Shown: positions 43,863 through 52,800 of the stretch, one piece after another
Layout of the letters: each line of letters opens with the position of its first letter
How positions within the stretch are numbered: position 1 is the stretch's first letter
DNA from: Pseudomonadota bacterium
GTDB lineage: Bacteria > Pseudomonadota > Alphaproteobacteria > Caulobacterales > Caulobacteraceae
DNA: 64,000 nt
Direction of reading: 5' to 3'
Assembly: GCA_020161365.1 (NCBI GenBank)
Contig: JAIUNU010000001.1
Location: forward strand, 434,001 to 498,000
Made by a program: the position numbers and the translations under genes
Notes under the pieces: generated by a model
What the model was told of the DNA's origin: nothing
The model's database searches: none
What the model saw: the letters and a program-made list of their open reading frames with translations, nothing else

Positions 43863-44958
43863 AGTCGATCGCTTCCCAGAGAACCTGTGCGGCGCCGACG
43901 AACACCTGGGCGGCCTGCCCCTTGGGCTCGCCGATGACCGCCGGCACGCCCTGATCGCCGCCCAAGCGAACGGCGATCTCAATCGGCACGCGGCCCAGCA
44001 GCGGCACGTTCAGACGCGCCGCCTCGGCGACGCCGCCGCCCTCGCCGAAGATCGGGATCGGCGCGCCGGTCGAGGGATCGGCGAAGAAGGCCATGTTCTC
44101 GATCAAACCGAGGATCGGCGTCGCGGTCTTTTCGAACATCGAGGCCGCCCGACGCGCGTCGATCAGGGCGATCTCCTGCGGCGTGGTCACCAGCACCGCG
44201 CCGTCGATGCGGAGCTTCTGCACCAGGGTCAACTGCACGTCGCCGGTGCCGGGCGGCAGGTCGACGACCAGCACGTCCAGCGGCTGCGCCTCTGATCCCC
44301 AGGCGACGTCGTGGATCATCTGGCGAACGGCCGAGGAGGCCATCGGCCCGCGCCAGATCATCGCCTTGCCCTCGTCGACGATGAAGCCGATCGACATCAG
44401 CTTGACGCCGTGGGCTTCCAGCGGCTGGAGCTTCTCGTTCTCGAACAGCGGATCGCCGTCCACGCCCATCATCTTGGGCGCCGAAGGGCCATAGATGTCG
44501 GCGTCCAGCAGGCCAACGCGCAGCCCCATCTTGGCGAAGGCCACGGCGAGATTGGTCGAGACAGTCGACTTGCCGACCCCACCCTTGCCCGAGGCCACGG
44601 CGATGACATGGCGCACATGCTTGGGCTTCTCCGCCTCGGGCGGCGGGGCCATACGAGCCTGGGGATCCTCGGTGACCTTGGCGCCCTTGCGGACCCGGGT
44701 CGCGCCCTCGGCGGCCTGGGCGGTGAGGACCACCTGAGCCTGTTCGACGCCTGGCAGAGCGGCCAGCGTCTTTTCGGCGGCCTCGCGCACTGGGGCGTAG
44801 GACGCCACGACGTTGGCCGGGACCTCTAGCATGAATCCGGCGCGGCCGTTTCGGACGACAAGGCCTTGCACCAGCCCAGCAGTCACCAGCCCTCGCCCGC
44901 TGGCCGGGTCGGCGATGCGGTCCAGCGCCGCACGGGCGTCGTCGAGGGTTGCGGTCAC
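43861..44958 (-). CDS. mrp: Mrp/ApbC-type iron-sulfur carrier ATPase
   Basis: 365 residues. The N-terminal DUF59-like domain (about 1-90) precedes a deviant Walker A loop, ASGKGGVGKSTVSTN (about 127-141), DADIYGPSAPKMMG (about 156-169), and DLPPGTGDVQLTL (about 233-245). Mrp proteins carry or assemble Fe-S clusters. The CxxC usual near the C-terminus is not evident (LIENMAFFADPSTG lies where MSYF-CxxC occurs in many homologues), a departure worth noting. Confidence 0.93.
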   Translation of the reverse strand: MTATLDDARAALDRIADPASGRGLVTAGLVQGLVVRNGRAGFMLEVPANVVASYAPVREAAEKTLAALPGVEQAQVVLTAQAAEGATRVRKGAKVTEDPQARMAPPPEAEKPKHVRHVIAVASGKGGVGKSTVSTNLAVAFAKMGLRVGLLDADIYGPSAPKMMGVDGDPLFENEKLQPLEAHGVKLMSIGFIVDEGKAMIWRGPMASSAVRQMIHDVAWGSEAQPLDVLVVDLPPGTGDVQLTLVQKLRIDGAVLVTTPQEIALIDARRAASMFEKTATPILGLIENMAFFADPSTGAPIPIFGEGGGVAEAARLNVPLLGRVPIEIAVRLGGDQGVPAVIGEPKGQAAQVFVGAAQVLWEAID

Positions 44959-45026
44959 GGGCGAGGCCTCCTGTTCGGGGGCCTCATATCCGCGCGAGCG
45001 CCAGGCATTTCAAGTGCGGAGCGACC

Positions 45027-45533
45027 CTACCGCTCGACCACCTTGCGCTGCATCGGCGCCAGCTTGGCCAGCAGCTTGTTCTGGACGGCGAAGGGCACGC
45101 CCTCCTTGTCCATCGCCCACTGCAGGTTCTCGACCAAGGCGTTGAAGTCCTTATTGGTGACGCCCATGTCCTTGTGAACCGCCGCCATGTCACGGCCGGT
45201 GTAGACGCAGCCGCCGCCGAGCACGTAGCAGAACTGCTCGGTCAGGGTCCGCTTCAGGCGCGGGACGTCGGTGGTGGCGAAGATCTCCTTGATCCTCGGA
45301 TCGGCGATGCTGCGATCGACGAGGTCAGAGGCGATCCGCGCCAACCCTTCCTTGCCATGGAAGGCCTGGAAGGTCGCCGAGTCGGACAGCGGCGCGGCCC
45401 CGGCGTTGGCCGGTGATTGGGTGTAGGGATCCACCGGCTTTTCACCGGGCGGCGTGACCTCCTGCGCGAAGGCGGCCCCTGACAAGAGGATCGTGGCGAC
45501 GCTGGCCACGGCGAGAGCTTTGACGGTCTTCAT
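45027..45533 (-). CDS. Exported group 1 truncated hemoglobin
   Basis: 168 residues. A signal peptide (about 1-23, ending GAAFA) is unusual for this globin class. The core has the trHb pattern EQFCYVLGGGCVYTGRDMAAVHKDMGV (about 99-125), with the proximal His predicted at residue 120. It may bind O2 or NO in the periplasm. It is downstream of the DUF3034 gene (12 bp gap), with a cupredoxin and a GGDEF-EAL gene diverging, suggesting one functional module. Confidence 0.9.
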   Translation of the reverse strand: MKTVKALAVASVATILLSGAAFAQEVTPPGEKPVDPYTQSPANAGAAPLSDSATFQAFHGKEGLARIASDLVDRSIADPRIKEIFATTDVPRLKRTLTEQFCYVLGGGCVYTGRDMAAVHKDMGVTNKDFNALVENLQWAMDKEGVPFAVQNKLLAKLAPMQRKVVER

Positions 45534-45545
45534 GGTCGCTTCTCC

Positions 45546-46412
45546 CTAGAAGCCGGCCTGGAGCGACAGGTAGACGCCGCGCTGGTTCTTGAAGGTGGCG
45601 ATGTCGCCGAGATCGACATAGGCGGCGGTCACCGACAGGTTCTTGTTGATGGCGTAGGCGGCGAACAGGTCCATCCAGTCGTCCTCCTTGGCGAACGCCA
45701 GGTTGCTGGGCTTGGTCCGGTACTCGGCCCCGACCACCAGCCGCTTGCTCAGCAGATAGCCTGCCGAGCCTTCGAACTGCGGCTTGTAGCCCTCGGTCCC
45801 ACCGAACCCGAGCAGGCCCGTCTGGTTGGCCTTGGTCAGTCGCACCGCCCCGCTCAGCACCAGGGACTTGTCGAGCAGGATCTTGGTGGCGGCGACATAG
45901 TAGTCGACCCCGCTGTCCTTCTTGGCCCCGACGGCCCGGACAACCGCGCCCTGGTTATTGTCCTTGTATTGCGCCCCGACCGCGATCTGCGGCAGCCACC
46001 GGTCCTGGTCATAGACCGCGTCACCGATCACCCGCACCTTAGCGCCCAAAACGGTCTGCTTGAACTTGAAGCCGCGCCCAAGACCAAGCTTGGCGCCGGT
46101 CGCGCCGGTGTCGAACACCTGCTGGGTCGCCGAGAGCTCGACGCGATCGCGATAGCCCACCGCTGCGCCGAAGGCGCGCAGCTTGTAGTCATCGACGCCG
46201 ACGTGCGTGTAGTGGACCTCGCCGCCGACACCGCGATTGGTCGCTCCACCGGCGATAACCGCCCAGGTCGCCAGACCCCCGCCTGCGCCGCCCTCCAGCG
46301 CGCTGACGCCGTGCGTCAGCAGAAGCTTCCCGCCAGTCTCTATCTCTTGCGCGGACGCCGCCCCAGCCAGAGCCGTGAATAAGAAGATCGTCGCCGCTGT
46401 AACTGGCTTCAT
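45546..46412 (-). CDS. DUF3034-family outer-membrane-like protein
   Basis: 288 residues from ATG 46412, which follows a GGAGGGGG site; an upstream start is not used. A signal peptide (MKPVTAATIFLFTALAG, cleavage near ASA) precedes ETGGKLLLTHGVSALEGGAGGGLATWAVI, typical of DUF3034. The rest alternates amphipathic beta strands and ends VYLSLQAGF with terminal Phe, which suggests a beta barrel. Function is unknown. It is the first gene of the minus arm of the four-gene module. Confidence 0.85.
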   Translation of the reverse strand: MKPVTAATIFLFTALAGAASAQEIETGGKLLLTHGVSALEGGAGGGLATWAVIAGGATNRGVGGEVHYTHVGVDDYKLRAFGAAVGYRDRVELSATQQVFDTGATGAKLGLGRGFKFKQTVLGAKVRVIGDAVYDQDRWLPQIAVGAQYKDNNQGAVVRAVGAKKDSGVDYYVAATKILLDKSLVLSGAVRLTKANQTGLLGFGGTEGYKPQFEGSAGYLLSKRLVVGAEYRTKPSNLAFAKEDDWMDLFAAYAINKNLSVTAAYVDLGDIATFKNQRGVYLSLQAGF

Positions 46413-46597
46413 AGCCCCCTCCAAGAGAGCCGATCGCGAGTCCGACGTCCCGCACCGGACGTTCACACCTTGTTATCCAAAGCTTTTACAGAAGGTTTCC
46501 GATCAGGCGATCGCCATGAACTTTTCAATCCAGTTTCATCTGATTGGAATATCTGCATTAACGGCGATTTCACCGGCGACTAGGTAGAGCTGAACGC

Positions 46598-47218
46598 ATG
46601 AAGCGTCTGGCGACATTCCTTATTGCTCTGTCCATCGGCGGGTCCGCCTATGCTGGCGAGGTGACCGTCTCGGTGCGTGGCGCCGATGGCAAGCCCGTTC
46701 CGGACGCCGTGGTCATGGTCTATCCGAACGGACAGCCCTCCAAGGGCCCGATCAAATTCCCATGGGCCTACCGGGTCTCGCAGCAGAACATTCAGTTCAG
46801 CCCGTTCATGCTTGTGGTGCCGGTCGGGGCGGACGTGCAGTTTCCGAACCTCGATAAGGTCCGGCACCACGTCTACTCGTTTTCTCCGGGCAACAAGTTC
46901 GAGATCAAGCTCTACGGTCACGAAGAGAACCGGACGGCGAAGATGAACGCGCCGGGCGTCGTGGCCATCGGCTGCAACATCCACGACCAGATGGTCAGCT
47001 TCATCCGCGTCGTCGACACGGCCTACGCCGCCAAGACCGATGCAAACGGGGTGGTGACGGTCCGCGACGTGCCGACAGGTGCGATTACGGCCAAGGTCTG
47101 GCACCCCTATCTGCGTGGGATGAAAAACGAGAAGGCCCTGGCGATCACCAGCGTCGGCGCAGGCGCCGCGCGCGAAGCGGTGACCGTCGAACTGCGCCAG
47201 CCCTCCGGCCACCATTAG
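46598..47218 (+). CDS. Cupredoxin-like protein (methylamine-utilization annotated family)
   Basis: 206 residues with a signal peptide (about 1-19). The cupredoxin-like domain shows copper ligand candidates His90/91 (KVRHHVYSF) and Cys126, His129, Met132 in GCNIHDQM, the type-1 copper loop spacing. A short beta domain follows, ending SGHH. It is periplasmic and might carry electrons or sense copper. It is 7 bp upstream of the GGDEF-EAL gene, so they are cotranscribed. Confidence 0.86.
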   Translation: MKRLATFLIALSIGGSAYAGEVTVSVRGADGKPVPDAVVMVYPNGQPSKGPIKFPWAYRVSQQNIQFSPFMLVVPVGADVQFPNLDKVRHHVYSFSPGNKFEIKLYGHEENRTAKMNAPGVVAIGCNIHDQMVSFIRVVDTAYAAKTDANGVVTVRDVPTGAITAKVWHPYLRGMKNEKALAITSVGAGAAREAVTVELRQPSGHH

Positions 47219-47225
47219 GCCGGCG

Positions 47226-49562
47226 ATGTTCAAGCGCCTCCAGACCAAACTGACCGTCCTCTACGCCGGCCTCTTCGCCCTGGCGCTGAGTGTCGTGGCC
47301 GTGACGGTCTATGTGGCGATCGCCAACAACGCCCAGCGCGCCGTTCGCCAGGAGCTGGCTGCGACCGGCACTGTGTTCGATCGGGTCTGGGCGCTTCGCT
47401 CACGGCGCCTGCAAGACGGCGCCGAACTGCTATCCCGCGACTTTGGCTTCCGCGCTGCAGTCGCCACCCATGACCGGGCGACCGTGGAGTCAGCCGTCAC
47501 CAATCTGCGCCAGCGCCTTGGCCTGGACCTCGCCTTCACCGTCGGCGTCGATGGAGATGTGGTTGGGCTCGACCCGAGCCGCCTGGATCTTGAAACCTTG
47601 TGGACCGCTCTGGACGCCGAAGACGGCGCCCAGGGCGTGTTCGCGATTGACGGGCAGCCCTATCAGCTGATCTCCGCGCCGATCCTGTCGCCGACCCTCA
47701 CCGGCTGGGTCGTCTTCGCCGCCAAGCTCGACGAGCGCGAGATGCAGGCGCTCGAGAAGCTTTCGGCGATCGGCCTGGACGCCCAGGTCTTCACCCAGCG
47801 CGGCCGTGTCTGGGTCTCCGCCGACCAAGCGCCCGCCACCAATGCTCTCGTCGCGTTCGTCGCGAAGGCGATGCAGGAGAAGTCCCGCGCGCCCTCCAGG
47901 CTTCGTAGCGATGGCGACAACCTCGTGCTGGTTCAGCCGATCCGCGCCCTGGACCCGACACGCGGCGCGGCCCTGGTGCTGCGCTATCCTATGGCGCTGG
48001 CCATGGCGCCCTACCGCCCGCTGATGGCGGCGGTCATCGTCGTGGGACTGATCGGCGCGGCCCTCGTCGCCGCCGCGAGCTGGGCGCTCTCGCGAGGCCT
48101 GGCCAAGCCGATCACCGCGCTGGATGAGGCGGCCCGCCGCCTGCAGCGGGGCGAGAATGTCGCGGTCGAGGTCACCACACGCGACGAGATCGGCCGCCTC
48201 GCCGAGAGCTTCAACCTGATGGCCGGAGAGATCCGCGACCGTGAGGCGGAGATGATCCATCAAGCGTTACACGACGCTGAGACCGGTTTGCCAAACCGCC
48301 GCGCGCTGGAACGGGCCATCCAGACCCGCCTGCTCAGCGTGGCGGAGGGCGAACAGCTGGTCATTGTCGCGATCGGCTTCGACCGCTTCACCCAAGTGCG
48401 TGCGGCGATCGGGTACGAACTGGCGACGGAGCTTGTCGCCAAGCTTGGTCGACGCGTCGCGGAGACGGCCCCCGGCCTCGTTGTGGGGCGACTGACTACC
48501 TCGGTCCTCTGCGTCATCTCGACAGCCACCCATATCGACGAGGTCCTCGCGCGCGCCGACAACCTTCTTCCCAGCCTCGAAGCGCCCGTGCAGATCGGCG
48601 GCGAGCCGGTCGATGTGCACATCAGCTTCGGCATGGCGACCGCCACGGTCGGCGACAGCGACGCCGCGCGGCTGATCGAGCACGCGCTGATCGGACTGGA
48701 TCAAGCCCGCGCCCGTCAGAAGAAGCTGATGGTGTTCGACGCCGAGGCCTACGGCGATCCCGCCTCCAACCTGTCCCTGATGAGCGAGATGCTGGAGGCG
48801 GTCCGCCACGGCGGCCTGCTGCTGAACCACCAGCCCAAGCTCGACCTTCGCTCGGGCCGCATTACTGGCGTCGAGGCGCTGGTCCGCTGGAACCATCCGA
48901 CCCGAGGCTTTCTGCGGCCGGACCTCTTTGTCGGCATGGCCGAAGAAACAGGCCACATCAGAGCCCTGACCGACTACGTCCTGGCCCAAGCCATCGAGGA
49001 CCAGGCGCGTCTGCGCGCGGCGGGCCACGAGGTGATGGTGTCGGTCAACATCTCAGGCCGGTTGATCGACGATCAAGCCTTCGCCGAGCACGCCATCGCG
49101 CAGGTTTCGGCCGCCAAGGCCAATATCTGTTTCGAGATCACCGAGACCGCCGTCATCGGCAATCCTGACATCGCCCTGGCTGTCCTCGCCCGACTGGCCG
49201 AGGCCAATATCCGCGTTTCGATCGACGACTATGGCTCAGGCCTGTCGTCTCTGGCCTATCTGAAACAGATCCGCGCCGACGAACTGAAGATCGACAAGAT
49301 GTTCGTGACGGCCCTGGCGTCCGGCGGCACTGATGCGTTGCTCGTGAAGTCGACGGTCGACCTGGCCCATAGCCTCGGCATGAAGGTCACCGCCGAGGGC
49401 GTCGAAACTCGCGAGGTGATCGCCGCTCTGCAGCTGATGGGCTGCGACCTCGCACAGGGCTATCATGTCGCCAAGCCGCTGGCCGTCGAACCCCTGATCG
49501 CGTTCCTCGACGCGTGGCCGATCGACCTGCCGGTCGACACTGAGAGCCGGCGGATCGCCTGA
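47226..49562 (+). CDS. Membrane sensor GGDEF-EAL protein (likely c-di-GMP phosphodiesterase)
   Basis: 778 residues: transmembrane helix (about 9-33), periplasmic sensor domain (about 35-255), second helix (about 262-285), HAMP (about 288-340), GGDEF-like domain (about 345-500) and EAL domain (about 520-770). The GGDEF signature is degenerate (RLTTSVL near 421), so cyclase activity is unlikely. The EAL domain retains EALVRW (Glu about 550), CFEITET, DDYGSGLSSL, ELKIDKMFV and AEGVET, so it should hydrolyse c-di-GMP. The sensor may respond to the cupredoxin or globin encoded beside it. Confidence 0.93.
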   Translation: MFKRLQTKLTVLYAGLFALALSVVAVTVYVAIANNAQRAVRQELAATGTVFDRVWALRSRRLQDGAELLSRDFGFRAAVATHDRATVESAVTNLRQRLGLDLAFTVGVDGDVVGLDPSRLDLETLWTALDAEDGAQGVFAIDGQPYQLISAPILSPTLTGWVVFAAKLDEREMQALEKLSAIGLDAQVFTQRGRVWVSADQAPATNALVAFVAKAMQEKSRAPSRLRSDGDNLVLVQPIRALDPTRGAALVLRYPMALAMAPYRPLMAAVIVVGLIGAALVAAASWALSRGLAKPITALDEAARRLQRGENVAVEVTTRDEIGRLAESFNLMAGEIRDREAEMIHQALHDAETGLPNRRALERAIQTRLLSVAEGEQLVIVAIGFDRFTQVRAAIGYELATELVAKLGRRVAETAPGLVVGRLTTSVLCVISTATHIDEVLARADNLLPSLEAPVQIGGEPVDVHISFGMATATVGDSDAARLIEHALIGLDQARARQKKLMVFDAEAYGDPASNLSLMSEMLEAVRHGGLLLNHQPKLDLRSGRITGVEALVRWNHPTRGFLRPDLFVGMAEETGHIRALTDYVLAQAIEDQARLRAAGHEVMVSVNISGRLIDDQAFAEHAIAQVSAAKANICFEITETAVIGNPDIALAVLARLAEANIRVSIDDYGSGLSSLAYLKQIRADELKIDKMFVTALASGGTDALLVKSTVDLAHSLGMKVTAEGVETREVIAALQLMGCDLAQGYHVAKPLAVEPLIAFLDAWPIDLPVDTESRRIA

Positions 49563-49566
49563 TCGT

Positions 49567-50232
49567 TCAGGTCGCAGCCTTCAGCAAATCCAGGACGTGG
49601 TGCAGGCTGTCAGCGATGTGCACGCACTTTTCGTGCATCTCCTCGTTCGGATCGAGGATGTCGGGCACCATCACCGTCATCATCCCCGCCGCATGAGCGG
49701 CGCGGACACCGGGGTGCGAGTCTTCCAGCGCCAGGCAAGCGAGCGGATCGACGCCGATGCGGCGCGCCGCTTCCAGATAGGGATCGGGGTGCGGCTTGTG
49801 CCGGGTGACGTCATGGTGCGCCACGATGGCGTTGAAGCGCGGCAGCAAGTCGAAGCGACCCAGATAGCGCTCCACCGCCGGCTTGCCGTTTGACGTGGCG
49901 ATGCCGCGCGGCAGACCCTGGTCGTCGAGAAAGTCGAGGATTTCAATCACCCCCGCCTTCAGGCGCGTCTCGGCCTCCAGCAGATCCTCGACATCGGCCC
50001 AGACCCGCTCGAAATAGCTTTGAACCGGGAAAGTCTCGCCGAACAACTCCCGCAGCATGACGCCGCACTCGGGCGTCGTCTTGCCGACCATCGCTGCGTA
50101 AATTTCGCCCGTGAAGCCGATGCCGAACACCTGGCCGGCCTCGATCATGGCGGCGCGATAGACGATCTCGGTGTCCAGCAGCAGGCCGTCCATGTCGAAG
50201 ACCACGCCCTCGACGCGTCGGGGGAAGCTCAC
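49567..50232 (-). CDS. HAD-superfamily phosphatase (beta-phosphoglucomutase-like)
   Basis: 221 residues from a GTG that overlaps the serB stop as GTGA. Motif I is VVFDMDGLLLDTE (about 10-22), motif II IATSNGKP (about 111-118), motif III with the Lys in RHKPHPDPYLEAA and motif IV ALEDSHPGVRAA (about 168-179). This is a subclass IA HAD hydrolase acting on a small phosphate ester. Its stop is 4 bp from the GGDEF-EAL stop on the other strand. Confidence 0.9.
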   Translation of the reverse strand: MSFPRRVEGVVFDMDGLLLDTEIVYRAAMIEAGQVFGIGFTGEIYAAMVGKTTPECGVMLRELFGETFPVQSYFERVWADVEDLLEAETRLKAGVIEILDFLDDQGLPRGIATSNGKPAVERYLGRFDLLPRFNAIVAHHDVTRHKPHPDPYLEAARRIGVDPLACLALEDSHPGVRAAHAAGMMTVMVPDILDPNEEMHEKCVHIADSLHHVLDLLKAAT

Positions 50233-51107
50233 GGGTGGAACTCCTCGGCCTTGTAGCCCTGGAAGTAGAGCAAGGTGGTCAGGTCGGTGTGATCGACCTT
50301 CGCGTCGGCTTGCGCCGCCACGATCGGCTTGGCGCGGTAGGCCACGCCCAGACCCGCCGCCTCGATCATCGCCAGATCGTTTGCGCCGTCGCCGACCGCC
50401 AGGGCGTCAGCGGGCGTCAGGCCAAGCGCCGCAGTCTCTTCGCGCAGGGCGGCCAGCTTGGCCTCCTTGCCCAGGATCGGATCGCCGACCGCGCCGGTCA
50501 GCACGCCGTCCTGCTCGATCAGGGTGTTGGCGCGGTTCAAATGGAAGCCCGCCGCCTCGGCCACGCGGCTCGTGAAGAAGGTGAAGCCGCCGGAGACCAG
50601 CGCGCAGCGGGCGCCGTGCTTGGCCATGGTCCGCACCAGCGTCTCCGCGCCGGGATTGAGCTTCACGCGCTCGTCATAACAGGCCTGCAGCGCTGAAACG
50701 CCCAGCCCCTTCAGCATGCCGACCCGCTCGCGCAATGCGCCCTCGAAGGCCAGTTCGCCGCGCATGGCGCGCTCGGTGATCTCCGAGACCTGCGCCTTGA
50801 CCCCGGCGAAATCGGCGAGCTCGTCCAGGCACTCGACGTTGATGATCGTGGAGTCCATGTCCGCGATCAGCAGGCCCTTGCGACGGTTCGCCGCTGGCTG
50901 GATCGCGAAGTCCGCCGCGAGATCCGACAACGCCGTCTTGACGACTTCCAGATCGCCGCCGTCGACAAAGAAGTCCGCAGCCAGAGGCCCCAGACCCTCG
51001 CGGCGGCTGGACAGAGCCGCTTCGACGCGCGAAACGGCTTGTGCGTAAGCGTCGGGGTTTGCCCCCACGACGGTGAGGACGGTCGGCATGGTGGAGAGTT
51101 CGGACAT
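50229..51107 (-). CDS. serB: Phosphoserine phosphatase
   Basis: 292 residues from ATG 51107 ([15 protein letters not shown]); an alternative ATG at 51089 gives 286. An ACT-like N-terminal region (about 1-80) precedes the HAD domain: [15 protein letters not shown] (about 83-97), [10 protein letters not shown] near 178, and [17 protein letters not shown] near 242. It releases serine from phosphoserine, the last step of serine synthesis. Its start region overlaps that of divergent miaA. Confidence 0.93.
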   Translation of the reverse strand: MSELSTMPTVLTVVGANPDAYAQAVSRVEAALSSRREGLGPLAADFFVDGGDLEVVKTALSDLAADFAIQPAANRRKGLLIADMDSTIINVECLDELADFAGVKAQVSEITERAMRGELAFEGALRERVGMLKGLGVSALQACYDERVKLNPGAETLVRTMAKHGARCALVSGGFTFFTSRVAEAAGFHLNRANTLIEQDGVLTGAVGDPILGKEAKLAALREETAALGLTPADALAVGDGANDLAMIEAAGLGVAYRAKPIVAAQADAKVDHTDLTTLLYFQGYKAEEFHP

Positions 51108-51978
51108 CGCGTCCCGCATCTGGCTGATCGCGGGCCCGACCGCAAGCGGCAAGTCCGCCTACGCCCTGGATTTGGCCGAGCGGACCGGCGGCGAGATCAT
51201 CAACGCCGACTCCATGCAGATCTATGCGGGCCTCCGCGTGCTCACGGCCGGACCGTCGCCGGAGGAGTGCGCCCGGGCGCCGCATCACCTGTTTCAGGTC
51301 GTCGACCCGGCCATCGGCTGGTCGGTCGGACGCTGGCTGGAGGCGGCGACCCAGGCGCTCGCCGAGATCGAAGCCCGAGGGAGGCCGGCGATCGTGGTCG
51401 GCGGCACCGGCCTCTATTTCCGCGCCCTGACCCACGGCCTCGCCGACGTGCCGCCGGTGCCCGAAACGCAACGCGAGATTTCCAGCCTGCTCTACGCGGC
51501 GCGGGGCGAAGCCGAGTTCCGAGAAATCCTCAAGCCGCTGGACCCTCAGGCCGAAGGGCGGATCGAGACGGGAGACCGTCAGCGCTTGGTTCGGGCCCAC
51601 GCCGTCGCTATCGCCACCGGCAAGTCCCTCACCGCCTGGCAGACCGACACCAAGCCGGCGCTCGCTCCGGGGTCCTGGAAGGGCATTGTCCTGGATCCGC
51701 CGAGGGCCGAGCTCTATGCGCGCTGTGACGCGCGGTTGGCGATCATGGTCGAACAAGGGGCCTTGGACGAGGTCCGCGCCGTTGAAGCCCGGGGCCTGGA
51801 TCCCGCGCTCCCTGCCCTGAAGGCGGTCGGCTATCGCGAGTTCGCAGCCCACCTTCGCGGGGAAACGACGCTTGATCAGGCGCTGGACGCCGCTCGCCAG
51901 GAAACCCGGCGCTACGCCAAGCGGCAGCTGACCTGGTTTCGCAACCAGACCCCCGACTGGGAAAGGATCACGCCGTGA
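51088..51978 (+). CDS. miaA: tRNA dimethylallyltransferase
   Basis: 296 residues from ATG 51088 ([16 protein letters not shown]); a GTG at 51073 would add five residues. The P-loop [16 protein letters not shown] (about 17-32), [11 protein letters not shown] and [16 protein letters not shown] match MiaA, which prenylates A37 of UNN-reading tRNAs using dimethylallyl diphosphate from the MEP pathway. The ATG shares the CATG tetramer with a possible serB start, and the stop overlaps the next GTG start. Confidence 0.93.
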   Translation: MVESSDIASRIWLIAGPTASGKSAYALDLAERTGGEIINADSMQIYAGLRVLTAGPSPEECARAPHHLFQVVDPAIGWSVGRWLEAATQALAEIEARGRPAIVVGGTGLYFRALTHGLADVPPVPETQREISSLLYAARGEAEFREILKPLDPQAEGRIETGDRQRLVRAHAVAIATGKSLTAWQTDTKPALAPGSWKGIVLDPPRAELYARCDARLAIMVEQGALDEVRAVEARGLDPALPALKAVGYREFAAHLRGETTLDQALDAARQETRRYAKRQLTWFRNQTPDWERITP

Positions 51979-52445
51979 CCCTCATCGAAGAGATCGGCGC
52001 CCTGCTGAAGGCGCGGCGCGAGACCATCGCCGTGTCGGAGTCATCGACCGGCGGACTGATCTCGGCCGCGTTGCTGAGCATCGAGGGCGCGTCGGCCTAC
52101 TACCGTGGCGGCGCGATCGTTTACACGCCCAAGGCGCGCGCCGCTCTGATGGGCTTGAGCAGGGAGGAGATGGGCGACATGCGCTCGGCCAGCGAGCCCT
52201 ACGCCCAGTTCATGGCGCGCACCGTGCGCGAGCGTATGGCCTCCACGTGGGGCTTGGCCGAGACCGGCGCCACGGGACCTTCCGGGAACGCCTATGGCGA
52301 CGCCGCCGGCCACTGCTGCGTGGCGGTGTCCGGCCCCGCGTCGCTGAGCCTGGTCATCGAGACGGGCCACGGAAATCGCGCCGCTAATATGGAAACCTTC
52401 CGGGATACGGCGCTCAAACTTCTTCTCGAAGCGCTGAAAGCGTAA
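51975..52445 (+). CDS. CinA-family nicotinamide-nucleotide amidohydrolase
   Basis: 156 residues from GTG 51975, overlapping the miaA stop as GTGA. Only the C-terminal CinA (PncC-type) domain is present: [29 protein letters not shown] (about 18-46) and [23 protein letters not shown] (about 96-118). PncC deamidates NMN in pyridine-nucleotide salvage. The catalytic Ser/Lys region differs a little from the common SCTGG version (here SSTGG). Confidence 0.88.
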   Translation: MTLIEEIGALLKARRETIAVSESSTGGLISAALLSIEGASAYYRGGAIVYTPKARAALMGLSREEMGDMRSASEPYAQFMARTVRERMASTWGLAETGATGPSGNAYGDAAGHCCVAVSGPASLSLVIETGHGNRAANMETFRDTALKLLLEALKA

Positions 52446-52596
52446 CGTCGCTGGCGAGAAAAATCGCGGCGAAGATCAGGGTGGCGACGCCATGTTTCGT
52501 GGCGGCGGCCCCAGCCGGTGAAACGTGCCCCCAGCAAGCCCGCTGCGGGCAAGGTCACACTGGCTGAAAAGGCAGAACCTTGCGGCAAAGAGCGCC

Positions 52597-52624
52597 TTGA
52601 CGCTCCTTCTTGCGCATGTCATGA
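52597..52624 (+). promoter_or_regulatory. Possible promoter of the ilv leader
   Basis: TTGACGC at 52597-52603 matches the -35 element of Caulobacter housekeeping promoters. A weak -10 (TCATGA, 52619-52624) lies 16 bases further. It is 30-55 bp before the leader peptide start. The -10 match is poor. Confidence 0.35.
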
Positions 52625-52652
52625 GCCATTCCGTAGCTTTGGAGCAAGACTA

Positions 52653-52700
52653 GTGCGCAAAACCATGATCGTACTTATGGAGCGGCCGTTCGCGGGGTGA
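52653..52700 (+). CDS. ilvBN leader peptide
   Basis: A GTG at 52653, eight bases after GGAG, encodes the 15-residue peptide MRKTMIVLMERPFAG ending in TGA. It contains consecutive Ile-Val-Leu codons (52668-52676), the products of the pathway that the downstream genes feed. Just after it come a GGTGAC/GTCACC hairpin and a rho-independent terminator. This is the standard design of ribosome-mediated attenuation: stalling at Ile/Val/Leu codons would prevent termination. The peptide itself need not function. Confidence 0.8.
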   Translation: MRKTMIVLMERPFAG

Positions 52701-52734
52701 CCTCGAAGTCACCTCGTAGCTCGGTCGCGCGCGC

Positions 52735-52762
52735 AAAGGTCCTTCGGGACCTTTTTTCTTTT
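52735..52762 (+). terminator. Attenuator terminator upstream of ilvB
   Basis: AAAGGTCC-TTCG-GGACCTTT forms an 8-bp stem with a stable UUCG loop, followed by TTTCTTTT, 38 bp before the ilvB ATG. Upstream, GGTGAC-CTCGAA-GTCACC (52696-52713) is a competing hairpin that includes the leader stop codon, and GACCT (52699-52703) can alternatively pair with AGGTC (52737-52741). Confidence 0.85.
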
Positions 52763-52800
52763 CCAGCCCCCTCTTCGCCTCCCATCCACCGGATCGTCCC

